Positions 32,059 to 40,205 of a stretch of 64,000 bases of DNA are shown here, piece after piece. The translations under genes were made by a program, and so were the position numbers. The stretch's first letter is position 1; each line of letters begins with the position of its first letter. The notes below the pieces were generated by a model. It was not told the DNA's origin, did no database searches, and saw nothing but the letters and a program-made list of their open reading frames with translations. The stretch comes from an uncultured Oscillospiraceae bacterium (lineage in GTDB: Bacteria; Bacillota; Clostridia; Oscillospirales; Oscillospiraceae), in NCBI GenBank assembly GCA_910578735.1, contig CAJTSQ010000002.1, positions 1-64,000 on the forward strand, written 5' to 3'.

Positions 32059-32717
32059 CCCACGCCCTCCCCCAGGGCCTGCACCCGGTCCATCAGGTCC
32101 TGAGCCATGGCCTGGAGCTCCTCGTTGGAGGGCTTGCGGCCCTCATACTCCGGGCAATAGGGTTTCCCAATTACCACGGTATTACGCCGGAACCGCTTTT
32201 TTTTCCGCTGTATATACACCGGCAGCAGGGGCACACCGGTGCGGGTTGCAAACAGGGCAGCCCCCACCTTGGCCTGGACGTCCTCCCCCTCGTGGACCCT
32301 TGTGCCCTCGGGGAACATGAGCAGCTTGTCGCCCTCCTTAAGGAACTTCATGGCGGTACGCACCGCCTTCACATCGGTGGTGTCCCGGTCCACGCCGAAC
32401 ACCCCCGCCCTGCCCAAGATCCAGCCGATGAAGGGAACCCGCATGATCTGCACCTTGGCCATAGCCCGCATGGGCCATTTGTAGCCAAAGGCGAAGACCA
32501 CGTAGAAGGGGTCACCAGCGGTGGAGTGGTTGGGACAGATCACCGCCGGGCCCGCCGGGATGTTCTCCCGCCCCACTGCGTGGACCGGGTGGATCAGCCA
32601 AAAATAGGGGCGGACGATGATATACAGAAGGTGAAAAAACCAGTCCATCCGCTTTTTCCGCTGCTCCGGTGTCTCCTTGGGCTTCTTGTCTGTTTTGACA
32701 GCTGTTTCTTCAATCAC
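32055..32717 (-). CDS. plsC: 1-acyl-sn-glycerol-3-phosphate acyltransferase
   Basis: A 220-residue membrane-associated enzyme that makes phosphatidic acid. The catalytic HxxxxD motif is NHSTAGDPF (about residue 80), and the acceptor-binding FPEGTRV motif follows. A basic N-terminal stretch (KTDKKPKETPEQRKKR) precedes a hydrophobic anchor (FFHLLYIIVRPYFWLI). The start is probably GTG 32715-32717, overlapping the cmk stop (GTGA). It lies in the standard cmk-plsC-ispH order. Confidence 0.93.
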   Translation of the reverse strand: MIEETAVKTDKKPKETPEQRKKRMDWFFHLLYIIVRPYFWLIHPVHAVGRENIPAGPAVICPNHSTAGDPFYVVFAFGYKWPMRAMAKVQIMRVPFIGWILGRAGVFGVDRDTTDVKAVRTAMKFLKEGDKLLMFPEGTRVHEGEDVQAKVGAALFATRTGVPLLPVYIQRKKKRFRRNTVVIGKPYCPEYEGRKPSNEELQAMAQDLMDRVQALGEGVG

Positions 32718-33388
32718 AGGCCGATCTTCTCCTTTACCAGGGCCAGCAGGCAGCTCATGCTCTGCCCCAAATCTAAGTCGGTGGTGTCCAGCAGGGCGGC
32801 GTCCGCCGCCTGTTTCAGGGGGGCGATGGGGCGGTGTTCGTCCTGGTAGTCCCTCTCCTTGATATCCCGGAGGATGGTGTCAAAGTCCGCCGCCTCTCCC
32901 CTCTGCTCCAGCTCCAGCAGCCGGCGCCGGGCCCGGGCCTCCGGGGCAGCGGTGAGGAAAATCTTTACGTCGGCATTGGGGAGTACCACCGTGCCGATGT
33001 CCCGGCCGTCCATGACCACGCTGCTCTCCCGGGCCAGCTTCCGCTGGAACTCCAGCAGGAAGGCGCGCACCTCCGGGATGGCGGAGACCTGGGAGGCCGC
33101 CCCGGACACCTTGTGCCGCCGGATGGCCCCGCTCACGTCCTCCCCCTCCAGATACATCTTCTGCACCCCGTCCTCATAGCCCATGTGTATCTCCAGCCCC
33201 TCCAGCAGAGGGACTACCTGGGCCGGATCGGCGGGGTCCGCCTTCTCCCACAGCACCTTCAGGGCCACCGTGCGGTAGATGGCCCCGGTGTCCACATAGA
33301 GAAAGCCCAGCTTCTCCGCCAGCTTCCGGGCCAGGGTACTCTTTCCCGCCCCGGCGGGGCCGTCGATGGCAACGCTTGTGAAATTCAT
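32714..33388 (-). CDS. cmk: Cytidylate kinase
   Basis: A 224-residue kinase phosphorylating CMP/dCMP. The P-loop AIDGPAGAGKSTLARKLA lies at the N-terminus, then YVDTGAIYRTVAL, VVMDGRDIGTVVLPNA and the Arg-rich AAPEARARRRLLEL lid. ATG has GGAG upstream. It opens the cmk-plsC-ispH/rpsA operon; the promoter must lie in or beyond the repeat at 33.42-33.54 kb. Confidence 0.95.
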   Translation of the reverse strand: MNFTSVAIDGPAGAGKSTLARKLAEKLGFLYVDTGAIYRTVALKVLWEKADPADPAQVVPLLEGLEIHMGYEDGVQKMYLEGEDVSGAIRRHKVSGAASQVSAIPEVRAFLLEFQRKLARESSVVMDGRDIGTVVLPNADVKIFLTAAPEARARRRLLELEQRGEAADFDTILRDIKERDYQDEHRPIAPLKQAADAALLDTTDLDLGQSMSCLLALVKEKIGL

Positions 33389-33416
33389 GCTGATCGCTCC
33401 GTTTCCGCTCCCCTCA

Positions 33417-33544
33417 AGCCTCCCTTGTCAAAGGGAGGGGGACCGCCGCCGAAGGCGGTGGTGGAGGGATTCCGTTTTTGCTTTGAATTACCGGTGGAAT
33501 CCCCCCGCCACTTCGTGGCCCTCCCCCCTTTAACAAGGGGGGCT
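33417..33544. repeat. Palindromic MITE-like repeat, copy 1 (family A)
   Basis: A 128-bp element with inverted ends AGCCTCCCTTG / CAAGGGGGGCT. The left module contains AGGGAGGGGGACCGCC, a small hairpin and GGTGGTGGAGGGATTCC; the right module GGAATCCCCCCGCCAC, TTCGTGG and CCCTCCCCCC. It lies between cmk and the XRE gene. Copies or halves recur at 37,029, 40,072, 40,152 and 41,838. Confidence 0.82.
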
Positions 33545-33568
33545 TTTCTCTGCGGAGGGACGTGGGCT

Positions 33569-33787
33569 TTACTCTCCTCGACCCAAGAGGTAATCGGTGG
33601 TCACGCCGAAGAAATCGGCGAAGAAGTTTAACGTCGTAGCTGGGACGTTTACCATTCCGTATTCATATCGCTGATACTGACGGTCTGTCATTTCCATAAT
33701 ATTTGCCATATCTATTTGTTTAAGCCCTTTTTCTTTACGCAAGGCTTTTAAGCGCTTCCCTAATCCTACCAGCAAATTTTCTTCCAT
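33569..33787 (-). CDS. Small XRE-type helix-turn-helix regulator
   Basis: A 72-residue Cro/CI-like protein. LVGLGKRLKALRKEKGLKQ, DMANIMEMTDRQYQRYEYG and a NFFADFFGVTTDYLLGRG ending cover one whole HTH domain with no effector domain. ATG 33785-33787 has GGGTGA upstream; a longer frame runs through the divergent promoter. It faces the 71-residue gene at 33865, with a consensus promoter for that gene only 18 bp from its own start, so autoregulation and repression of the partner are likely. GC content here is lower than in the neighbours, suggesting acquisition. Confidence 0.85.
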   Translation of the reverse strand: MEENLLVGLGKRLKALRKEKGLKQIDMANIMEMTDRQYQRYEYGMVNVPATTLNFFADFFGVTTDYLLGRGE

Positions 33788-33804
33788 AACATCACCCAAA
33801 CCCA

Positions 33805-33833
33805 TTGACACATATAATTTAGTCGTGTATAAT
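33805..33833 (+). promoter_or_regulatory. Consensus promoter of the 71-residue gene
   Basis: TTGACA (33805-33810) and TATAAT (33828-33833) with a 17-bp spacer. Repeated AGTCGT at 33821 and 33845, and AATACC (33831) facing GGTATT (33856) around the start region, could be operator or leader structure. Confidence 0.85.
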
Positions 33834-33864
33834 ACCAATAAATAAGTCGTTTGGAGGTATTATC

Positions 33865-34080
33865 ATGACCGATCTTATGCGCTGCATGTACGAAAATTAT
33901 ATCAAACCTCAAATCGAAAGCCAACCCAAAGATGATACGGAATCCATGTGGTTCGACCTTCTGGGCAATGAGTTATATCCCTATCAAAAACAGGCTTTTC
34001 AAGAAGCTCTGGCCTATTTCGCTGTCCAAGGCTTCCGCCTTGGATTACGCACGGGGGTTACGTTGCAGTCTGATTTATAA
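33865..34080 (+). CDS. Small protein divergent from the XRE regulator, DUF6809-like
   Basis: A 71-residue acidic/aromatic protein: MTDLMRCMYENYIKPQIESQ, then a helical middle and an ending FAVQGFRLGLRTGVTL. The last helix resembles the C-terminus of small clostridial proteins annotated DUF6809, usually found near small regulators. ATG has TTGGAGG upstream and a consensus promoter. Its last 23 bases overlap the end of the convergent flavoprotein gene. Function is unknown; a small regulatory partner or remnant of a mobile element is possible. Confidence 0.68.
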   Translation: MTDLMRCMYENYIKPQIESQPKDDTESMWFDLLGNELYPYQKQAFQEALAYFAVQGFRLGLRTGVTLQSDL

Positions 34081-35323
34081 AGGCGGCGGCGCCCTCTCCC
34101 GCCGCCCGGCCGGTGGCCCAGGCGATTTGCAGGTTGAACCCGCCGGTGTAGGCGTCCACGTCCAGCAGTTCCCCGGCAAAGAACAGGCCGGGGACCTTTT
34201 TACTCATCATGGTTTTCGGGTCCACCTCGGAGACCTTCACCCCTCCCGAGGTGATGATGGCCTCGTCGATGGGCCGGGGCCCGGACACCGCCACGGGGAA
34301 GCATTTGAACAGCTCCAGCAGCCGGCGGCGCTCCTGTTTGGTCAGGTCGTGGGCCTTTTTGTCCCCGGGGATGGCGGCCCGCTCCAGCAGGACGGGCACC
34401 AGCAGCCGGGGGGCCAGGGCCCCCAGCAGGTTGTCCATGTCCTTGTTGGCCCCGGCGGACAGCTCCCGCACCAGGCGGGCGTCCAGGGTGGCCTCGTCCA
34501 GGGCGGGCTTTAAGTCGATGGCGCAGGTGTACTGGTCCCTGTGAAAGTCCCGCATGTGGGCGCTGGCCGACAGCACCAGCGGCCCGGACAGGCCGAAGTG
34601 GGTGAACAGCAGCTCCCCCTGCTCCTGGTAGACTGTCTTTTTTTTACCGTTTTTTACCGTCAGAGTGACGTTTTTCAACGCCAGACCCTGCATTTGAGCA
34701 CAGAAGGGGTCGGGGGACTCCAGAGGCACCAGGGACGGTTTTATGTCAACCAAGGTGTGGCCCAGCGCCTCCGCCATCCACAGTCCGTCGCCGGTGGAGC
34801 CGGTGGCGGGGTAAGACAGCCCGCCGGTGGCCAGAACGGCCGCCTTGCAAGGGGTACCGGTAAGCGCTTTCCCTTCTCCCATCTCTACGGCGCATACCGC
34901 GCCGTCCCGGAGACAGATATTTGACACTCGGTCATTTACAACCGGAATTTTGAGCCGCTTCAGCTCAAAAAACAGGGCGTCAATAATGTCGGCGGACTTG
35001 TCAGAGACAGGGAAGACCCGGTTCCCCCGCTCCACCTTTAAGGGTACGCCCAGCGCCTCAAAGAATTCCTCCACCCAGGCGGGGGGTGTGTGCTCCAGGG
35101 CACTGTAGAGAAACTTCTCGTTCCGGGGTGTGGCGGCGCGCACCTCCTCGGGGGAACAGTGGTTGGTCACGTTGCACCGGCCCTTGCCGGTGATGTACAG
35201 CTTGCGGCCCACCTTCTGGTTGCGTTCAATGAGGGTAACGGCCGCCCCCTGCCGGGCGGCGCAGATGGCCGCCATCATGCCGGCAGCTCCGCCGCCCACT
35301 ACCACAATATCGGGCCACTTCAT
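34058..35323 (-). CDS. BaiN/YhiN-type FAD-dependent oxidoreductase
   Basis: A 421-residue HI0933-family flavoprotein. The FAD-binding DIVVVGGGAAGMMAAICAARQG opens the protein, and KVGRKLYITGKGRCNVTN is the family fingerprint. LATGGLSYPATGSTGDG and the C-terminal GLFFAGELLDVDAYTGGFNLQIAWATG complete the FAD site. Relatives include BaiN of bile-acid-converting Clostridia, but most have unknown substrates, so a bile-acid role should not be assumed. ATG overlaps the stop of the RpiR gene (ATGA). Confidence 0.9.
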   Translation of the reverse strand: MKWPDIVVVGGGAAGMMAAICAARQGAAVTLIERNQKVGRKLYITGKGRCNVTNHCSPEEVRAATPRNEKFLYSALEHTPPAWVEEFFEALGVPLKVERGNRVFPVSDKSADIIDALFFELKRLKIPVVNDRVSNICLRDGAVCAVEMGEGKALTGTPCKAAVLATGGLSYPATGSTGDGLWMAEALGHTLVDIKPSLVPLESPDPFCAQMQGLALKNVTLTVKNGKKKTVYQEQGELLFTHFGLSGPLVLSASAHMRDFHRDQYTCAIDLKPALDEATLDARLVRELSAGANKDMDNLLGALAPRLLVPVLLERAAIPGDKKAHDLTKQERRRLLELFKCFPVAVSGPRPIDEAIITSGGVKVSEVDPKTMMSKKVPGLFFAGELLDVDAYTGGFNLQIAWATGRAAGEGAAAFINQTAT

Positions 35324-36183
35324 TCGGGCACCTTCTCATATACATTGTATTCCTCCCAAATATCCTCCAATGTGCGGAAGGTACGGGCCAGCTCGTCATT
35401 TTTCCGCTGGCTGACGGCCACCAGCAGGGCATTGACCAGGGACAGCGGAGCCACCAGGGAGTCCACAAAGGAGGCCATATCGCTGCGGGCCATCAGCAGA
35501 TACTGGGAGATGGGAATCAGGGGGGACGCCTCACTGTCGGTAATGGCCACCGTGGCGGCCCCCCGGTCCCGGGCAAAGCGCATGGCCTGGACCGTCCGGC
35601 TGGAGTAGCGGGGGAAGCTGACCCCAATGACCACATCCCCCGCCCCCACCCGGAGCAGGCTTTCAAAAATCTCACTGACGGTGTTGGCAGACACCAACAC
35701 CACATTGTCAAAGATCAGGTTAAAATAGAAGTGGAGGAAGGACGCGATAGACGCGGAGGAGCGCACGCCGATGATGTAAATTTTCTTGGCGGAGACAATG
35801 GCCTCCACCGCCTGGTCAAAGCTTTTCCGGTCCAGCTCCTCCAGCGTCATGCGGATCTTGTCAATGTCCGACTGGAGTACCATGGACAGCAGGTCCTGAT
35901 CTCCCAGGCGGTCATTGGTCACCTCGATGCGCTGGACGGTGGTCAGGCGGTTGCGGATCATCTTCTGGAGGGAGCGCTGCATATCCGGATAGCCGTCATA
36001 GCCCAGCTCTGAGGCAAAGCGGACAACGGTGGACTCGCTCACCCCCACCTTTTTCCCCAGCCGGCTGGCTGTCATAAAGGCCGCCTTGTCGTAGGACTCC
36101 AGAATAAAATTGGCGATTTTTTTCTGTCCCTTGGAAAACGAACCGGCGTTCTCCTGGATGACAGTCAGGATGTCACGGTGCAT
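35320..36183 (-). CDS. MurR/RpiR family regulator with SIS domain
   Basis: A 287-residue regulator. The N-terminal HTH_6 domain (about residues 1-78: FSKGQKKIANFILESYDKAAFMTASRLGKKVGVSESTVVRFASELG) is followed by a SIS sugar-phosphate-binding domain (about 115-250: KKIYIIGVRSSASIASFLHFYFN, GDVVIGVSFPRYSSRTVQ). ATG 36181-36183 follows GGGAGGAAGG; a longer frame runs across its promoter. The coupled flavoprotein gene downstream suggests the pair is induced together, yet no sugar gene is nearby. Confidence 0.92.
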   Translation of the reverse strand: MHRDILTVIQENAGSFSKGQKKIANFILESYDKAAFMTASRLGKKVGVSESTVVRFASELGYDGYPDMQRSLQKMIRNRLTTVQRIEVTNDRLGDQDLLSMVLQSDIDKIRMTLEELDRKSFDQAVEAIVSAKKIYIIGVRSSASIASFLHFYFNLIFDNVVLVSANTVSEIFESLLRVGAGDVVIGVSFPRYSSRTVQAMRFARDRGAATVAITDSEASPLIPISQYLLMARSDMASFVDSLVAPLSLVNALLVAVSQRKNDELARTFRTLEDIWEEYNVYEKVPE

Positions 36184-36216
36184 GGCTTCCTTCCTCCCGA
36201 TCAACTCATAGAGATT

Positions 36217-36245
36217 ATCATACTCGTTTTTCGGACAAAACGCAA
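36217..36245 (-). promoter_or_regulatory. Promoter of the RpiR-flavoprotein unit
   Basis: TTGCGT (36240-36245) and TATGAT (36217-36222) on the minus strand, 17 bp apart, about 35 bp before the RpiR start. Confidence 0.7.
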
Positions 36246-36246
36246 G

Positions 36247-36284
36247 AGATTTTTGCAGGAGATTCACGATTCCCCTGCAAAAAT
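36247..36284 (-). terminator. Hairpin after rluB
   Basis: AGATTTTTGCAGG and CCTGCAAAAATCT form a 13-bp stem around an AT-rich centre, starting a few bases after the rluB stop. The T-rich part lies in the stem, so efficiency is uncertain. Confidence 0.6.
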
Positions 36285-36286
36285 CT

Positions 36287-37009
36287 TCAAACACTGTGCA
36301 GCGGCTGTGTCAGCCTCAGCAGCTCCTCCTGGGCCAGGGGACGCCACTGCCCCGGTTTCAGCGCCCGGTCCAGCTCCAGCGAGCCCTCCCGGACGCGCTT
36401 GAGCCGCAGCACCTCCAGCCCGGCCTGGGCGCACATCCGCCGCACCTGCCGGTTCTTTCCCTGGTGAATGGTGATGGACAGCTGATGGACTCCGCCGCTG
36501 TCCCTCCCCCGGCGCACCTGAGCGGGGGAGAGCTGCTCTCCGTCCAGCACCATGGGGGCGGACAGGATGGGCAGGGCTTTGTTCACCTTCCCCGTCACCC
36601 AAACCAGATACTCCTTGTCCACCTGGTGACTGGGGTGGAGGAGCTGGTGGGTGAGGGCCCCGTCGTCGGTGAGGATAAGCAGCCCCTCGGAGTCCATATC
36701 CAGCCGGCCCACCGGCCACACCCGGACCCCGCAGCCGGCCACCAGGTCAGTCACCGTCTTCCTCCCCTTCTCGTCGGACAGGGTGGTCACATACCCCCGG
36801 GGCTTGTTCAGCATCAGATAGGTCCGCCCTCCGCCGGGGGTAAGGGGCCGCCCGTCCACCAGGACGGTATCCCGGTCCAGGTCCGCCCGGTCCCCCAGGT
36901 GTGCCTTCTCCCCGTTCACCGTCACCCGTCCGGCAATGATCCACCCCTCCGCCGCCCGCCGGGAGGCCAGCCCGCAGGCGGATATCAGCTTTTGAATACG
37001 TTCCTCCAT
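36287..37009 (-). CDS. rluB: RluB-type 23S rRNA pseudouridine synthase
   Basis: A 240-residue enzyme expected to modify U2605-equivalent of 23S rRNA. It has an N-terminal S4 RNA-binding domain (EERIQKLISACGLASRRAAEGWIIAGRVTVNG), the catalytic aspartate block VGRLDMDSEGLLILTDDG and the NRQVRRMCAQAG motif. It lies downstream of the scpA-scpB-ytfJ-dac genes, the normal clostridial order, separated by a family A repeat. Confidence 0.94.
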   Translation of the reverse strand: MEERIQKLISACGLASRRAAEGWIIAGRVTVNGEKAHLGDRADLDRDTVLVDGRPLTPGGGRTYLMLNKPRGYVTTLSDEKGRKTVTDLVAGCGVRVWPVGRLDMDSEGLLILTDDGALTHQLLHPSHQVDKEYLVWVTGKVNKALPILSAPMVLDGEQLSPAQVRRGRDSGGVHQLSITIHQGKNRQVRRMCAQAGLEVLRLKRVREGSLELDRALKPGQWRPLAQEELLRLTQPLHSV

Positions 37010-37028
37010 ATGCTATCCCTCTATCCCC

Positions 37029-37160
37029 AGCCCCCCTTGCCAAAGGGGGGTGCCCCCGCAGGGGCGGGGGGATTCTGTTTGATTGCGCCGCTTCGCCTGA
37101 CGGAATCCCTCCACCACCGGGCTTTGCCCGGCGGTCCCCCTCCCTTTGGCAAGGGAGGCT
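37029..37160. repeat. Palindromic MITE-like repeat, copy 2 (family A)
   Basis: A 132-bp element between the carboxypeptidase gene and rluB. Ends AGCCCCCCTTGCCAAAGGGG and CCCTTTGGCAAGGGAGGCT are inverted. Internal modules GCCCCCGCAGGGGC and CCGGGCTTTGCCCGG form their own hairpins. Confidence 0.82.
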
Positions 37161-37167
37161 TTGGGCA

Positions 37168-38286
37168 CTACAACCCGGATATCCGCTCCCAAATGCCGTT
37201 CAGCCAGCCGGAGGCCCCAGCCAGATCGCAGGGGACGTCCGTCCCTGCCACCAGCGGCACTCTGGCCAGCTCCTCCAAATTGACATAATACACAATTTCG
37301 CCCACTTGGGTCCCCTGGACCACCGGGGCGGTGAGCACCGCTTCAGACAACTCCCAGGCGGTCTCCACGGTCTCACCGGGGGCCAGCGCGGCGGTGTGGT
37401 CCGCTCCCAGCTCCACAGGGCAGGCGGGGGACAATCCCCCGGACACAGGCAGCTGTCCCGCCCGCGCTCCGGCCCGAGACAGGGGCCGGGCCTGATAATT
37501 GGCGAAGCCCCAGTCAAACAGGGCGGTGTGGTCCGCCCAATCACTGGGGGCGTTGAGGGTGACGCAGATCAGGGTCATGCCGTCCCGCTTTGCAGCGCTG
37601 ACCAGGGTACGGCCCGCCTTCTCGGTATATCCCGTCTTCAGGCCCACACAGCCCTCATACCGCCACAGCAGCTTGTTGTGGTTGGTAAAGGTTCGGGTGC
37701 CCAGTGTGATGGATTTGGTGGCAGCGATTTTGGCCAGTTCCTCATTCTCCAGACAGGCCCGGGCGAGAATGGCCATGTCCCGGGCGCTTGAGCGGTGGCC
37801 TTCGGCGTCCAGACCGTTGGGGTTGGCAAAGCCGGTGTCCTTCATCCCCAACTCCCGGGCCTTCTGGTTCATTTGGACTACAAAATCCTCCACCGTGCCC
37901 CCGCAGTGGCCGGCGATGGCCAGGGCGGCGTCGTTGCCCGAGCGGAGGAGCAGGCCATAGAGCAGGGTCTCCAGGGTGATCTCCTCCCCCGGACGCAGGT
38001 AGATGGAGGAGCCCTCCACCCCCGCCCACTCCGGGGCCACGGTGACCACCTCCTCCAGCCCGTGCCCCGACTCCAGGGCCACCAGGGCGGTCATCAGCTT
38101 GGTGGTGCTGGCGATCAGCCGGGGGGTGTGGGCATCCTTCTCATAGAGTACCCGTCCGGTGCCGGCGTCCATCACCACGGCGCTGGCGGCGGAGATTTTG
38201 GGCGGGGCATCTCCCTCCGCCCGGACAGCAGGCAGGACATGCCACACCAGCATTCCGGCCAGCAAAACAGAAAAAAGCCGCTTCAT
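37168..38286 (-). CDS. dacF: D-alanyl-D-alanine carboxypeptidase (DacF-like PBP)
   Basis: A 372-residue secreted penicillin-binding protein that trims peptidoglycan pentapeptides. A signal peptide (about residues 1-23, ending VRAEG) is followed by the serine SxxK motif in LIASTTKLMTAL, the SxN motif RSGNDAALAIAG and KTG in GLKTGYTEKAG. A C-terminal beta domain (about 275-350) and an amphipathic end (GWLNGIWERIS) suit membrane association. Placement beside ytfJ agrees with a role in vegetative or spore cortex peptidoglycan; which one is not decidable from sequence. Confidence 0.93.
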   Translation of the reverse strand: MKRLFSVLLAGMLVWHVLPAVRAEGDAPPKISAASAVVMDAGTGRVLYEKDAHTPRLIASTTKLMTALVALESGHGLEEVVTVAPEWAGVEGSSIYLRPGEEITLETLLYGLLLRSGNDAALAIAGHCGGTVEDFVVQMNQKARELGMKDTGFANPNGLDAEGHRSSARDMAILARACLENEELAKIAATKSITLGTRTFTNHNKLLWRYEGCVGLKTGYTEKAGRTLVSAAKRDGMTLICVTLNAPSDWADHTALFDWGFANYQARPLSRAGARAGQLPVSGGLSPACPVELGADHTAALAPGETVETAWELSEAVLTAPVVQGTQVGEIVYYVNLEELARVPLVAGTDVPCDLAGASGWLNGIWERISGL

Positions 38287-38356
38287 ATTGCCACCTTCTT
38301 TTCAGTCGATGGTGTTAGTATGGAGCGGTTTTTCTCCATTTTTTCCAGGAAATTTT

Positions 38357-38782
38357 TTATTCCGCAAAATCCCCTTCGGCCGCCTTTTGCGCCTTTTTCT
38401 CCTGCTGCTTCTCAATAAACCCGGTCACCTTGTCCACCACCTCGGGCACCGTCTCAATGACCCGATCCACAGTGGTGGCGGGGGGCGGGGCCACGGGGAG
38501 CAGCTTCACGCTGCCGTCCTCCCGGACGATCAGGAAGGCCACCGGCTCCAGCTTGGCGCTGGCGGCGGAGCCGCCGCCGAAGCCCTCCTTGGGGGCTCCT
38601 GACTTGGTGGTAAACTCGGTCCCGCCGCCCCCCATGCCAACGGACATGCGGGACACAGGGATGAGGGTAACGCCCTCCGCATGGATGGGTGTGCCGATAA
38701 TGGTGTTGGCGTCCGCCATCGTTTTGATATGCTCCATCGTGATTTTCATCAGCTCGCCAAGGGAGTTCTTCTCCTGTTCCAT
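38357..38782 (-). CDS. ytfJ: Sporulation protein YtfJ (GerW family)
   Basis: A 141-residue protein. LGELMKITMEHIKTMADANTIIGTPI, TLIPVSRMSVGMGGGG and a glycine-rich centre with SAKLEPVAFLIV are the family features. In Bacillus, GerW/YtfJ is needed for normal germination. It is a useful sign that the organism forms spores or descends from spore formers. ATG has AAAGGCGG upstream. The C-terminal EKQQEKKAQKA tail is charged. Confidence 0.93.
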   Translation of the reverse strand: MEQEKNSLGELMKITMEHIKTMADANTIIGTPIHAEGVTLIPVSRMSVGMGGGGTEFTTKSGAPKEGFGGGSAASAKLEPVAFLIVREDGSVKLLPVAPPPATTVDRVIETVPEVVDKVTGFIEKQQEKKAQKAAEGDFAE

Positions 38783-38785
38783 CAG

Positions 38786-39427
38786 TCATACCGCCTTTCT
38801 CCGTTTTCGTTTCAGCCGCTTTCTTGCGGCGAGTACTCCAAACAGGGCCTTCCAGCCCGCCCCCAAGCCGATCCACACCAACGTCCCGATTTTGACGGAC
38901 AGGGCGGCCTGACCGTATACCGTCGTCCCCGGGGCGTCGAAGTCCAGCTTCACCCGGGCGGTGCCGTCCTTCACATGGAAGGCCCTGGTCAAAGGGTGCC
39001 ACAGCGCCCCCAGTGCGGCGTTGGCCTGGCCGTAGAGCATGGCCGTGTCCGCCGGGTCGCCGCCGCCGGCGGTGAGCTCCAGCTCCAGCACGTCCACCCG
39101 CAGGCCCCGCCACATGCCCTTTGCCGCCTCCAGCGCCACAGGGAGCAGGGCCTGGGCGTACTCCAGTGCCCCGCCAATTTTTTCCGGGAGCGGAGTGGGG
39201 GGCTTCTCCTTCTTGGGCTTCTTCGGCTCTTTTTCCTTTTTCGGTTTCTTGGGCTTCCCGATTTTTTCTTCCTTCGGCCCGGCAGGGAGAATTTTAAGCT
39301 TAAATCTGCCCAGCCGTATCCAGAGGAAAAATCCCTTCTCGTTGAACTCCGCCCGGCCGCCCACCCGGACCTGCCCCAGCAGGAGCAGGATCAGGACAAG
39401 CACGGCCAGGACAAACAGGGCCTTCAC
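38786..39427 (-). CDS. DUF2953 domain-containing protein
   Basis: A 213-residue protein with an N-terminal hydrophobic segment (ALFVLAVLVLILLLLG), a very Lys-rich stretch (residues about 52-80: KEEKIGKPKKPKKEKEPKKP) and a C-terminal DUF2953 part with short hydrophobic strands (ALSVKIGTLVWIGLG). The start is GTG overlapping the scpB stop (GTGA). In Bacillus the homologous gene (ytfI) neighbours ytfJ, so it is probably sporulation-associated; the function is unknown. Confidence 0.85.
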   Translation of the reverse strand: MKALFVLAVLVLILLLLGQVRVGGRAEFNEKGFFLWIRLGRFKLKILPAGPKEEKIGKPKKPKKEKEPKKPKKEKPPTPLPEKIGGALEYAQALLPVALEAAKGMWRGLRVDVLELELTAGGGDPADTAMLYGQANAALGALWHPLTRAFHVKDGTARVKLDFDAPGTTVYGQAALSVKIGTLVWIGLGAGWKALFGVLAARKRLKRKRRKAV

Positions 39428-40050
39428 GGTCCCTCCGCCGGGGGCTCCGGCGGCGCTTCGGACTCCTCCAGCACCTCGGCCTCCCGGAGGCGGGCCAGGC
39501 TGGCCTCCAGCTCCAGGGTCATCTGGCTGCCCTCCTGGGACTGGTTGGGCAGCTCGGGCAGCTCCTCCAGGCTGGACAGACCAAAGGAGCGCAGGAAATT
39601 TTTAGTGGTTTTAAACTGCACCGGCCGGCCGGGGACAGCCAGACGGCCCGCCTCCTCGATGAGCTCCCGCTCCAGAAGAAGGCCCATGGTGTAGGAGCTG
39701 TCCACCCCCCGCACCTGGTCCACATAGGCCCGGGTGACGGGCTGGTAGTAGGCGATGATGGCCAGCACCTCCAGCGCCGGCTGGGACAGCCGGGCGGGCT
39801 TGCGGCTCTCCAGCGTCTTACGGATGTAGCCGGCAAACTCCGGGGCGGAACACAGCTGATAGCTGGTGTCCAGCTTGACCAGGCGGATGCCCCGGCGGTC
39901 GTAGCTGTATTGGTCCATCAGCCGCTGGGCCACCGCGTCCAGGGTGGGCCGGTCCACCTCCAGCCCCAGGCACAGCCGCTCCACCGCCACCGGCTCCCCG
40001 GCGGCGAACAGCACCCCCTCCAGAGCGGATTCTAACTCTTTTACTTCCAT
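39424..40050 (-). CDS. scpB: Segregation and condensation protein ScpB
   Basis: A 208-residue kleisin-binding subunit of the SMC condensin. Two winged-helix domains (about residues 1-85 and 95-165) carry ESALEGVLFAAGEPV and LEVLAIIAYYQPVTRAYVDQVRGVDSSY. The Glu-rich tail is longer than usual. ATG 40048-40050 has AAAGGAGG upstream; a longer frame is encoded by the family A half-repeat and was rejected. Confidence 0.94.
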   Translation of the reverse strand: MEVKELESALEGVLFAAGEPVAVERLCLGLEVDRPTLDAVAQRLMDQYSYDRRGIRLVKLDTSYQLCSAPEFAGYIRKTLESRKPARLSQPALEVLAIIAYYQPVTRAYVDQVRGVDSSYTMGLLLERELIEEAGRLAVPGRPVQFKTTKNFLRSFGLSSLEELPELPNQSQEGSQMTLELEASLARLREAEVLEESEAPPEPPAEGP

Positions 40051-40071
40051 TTGGGGGTGCCTCCTTTCTCT

Positions 40072-40119
40072 GAATCCCCCCGCCACTTTGTGGCCCTCCC
40101 CCCTTTGGCAAGGGGGGCT
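40072..40119. repeat. Family A half-element (right module) upstream of scpB
   Basis: GAATCCCCCCGCCAC, TTTGTGG and CCCTCCCCCCTTTGGCAAGG repeat the right module of the full copies. It lies 20 bases before scpB. Confidence 0.75.
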
Positions 40120-40151
40120 TTTACGCAATCTGTGTCTTACCTACTCCTAAT

Positions 40152-40205
40152 GGCCCCCTTGCGAAAGGGGGCTGGCAACGGCGCAAGCCGCTGACTGGGG
40201 GATTC
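40152..40205. repeat. Family A half-element (left module) at the scpA stop
   Basis: GGCCCCCTTGCGAAAGGGGG, CAACGGCGCAAGCCGCTG and ACTGGGGGATTC repeat the left module. It ends at the scpA stop codon, so the two modules here are in inverted order relative to the complete copies. Confidence 0.75.

Noticed and set aside
34058..35323. BaiN-type flavoprotein as evidence of a bile-acid operon
   Set aside because: No other bai-type gene is present, and the family is broad; only the fold can be supported.
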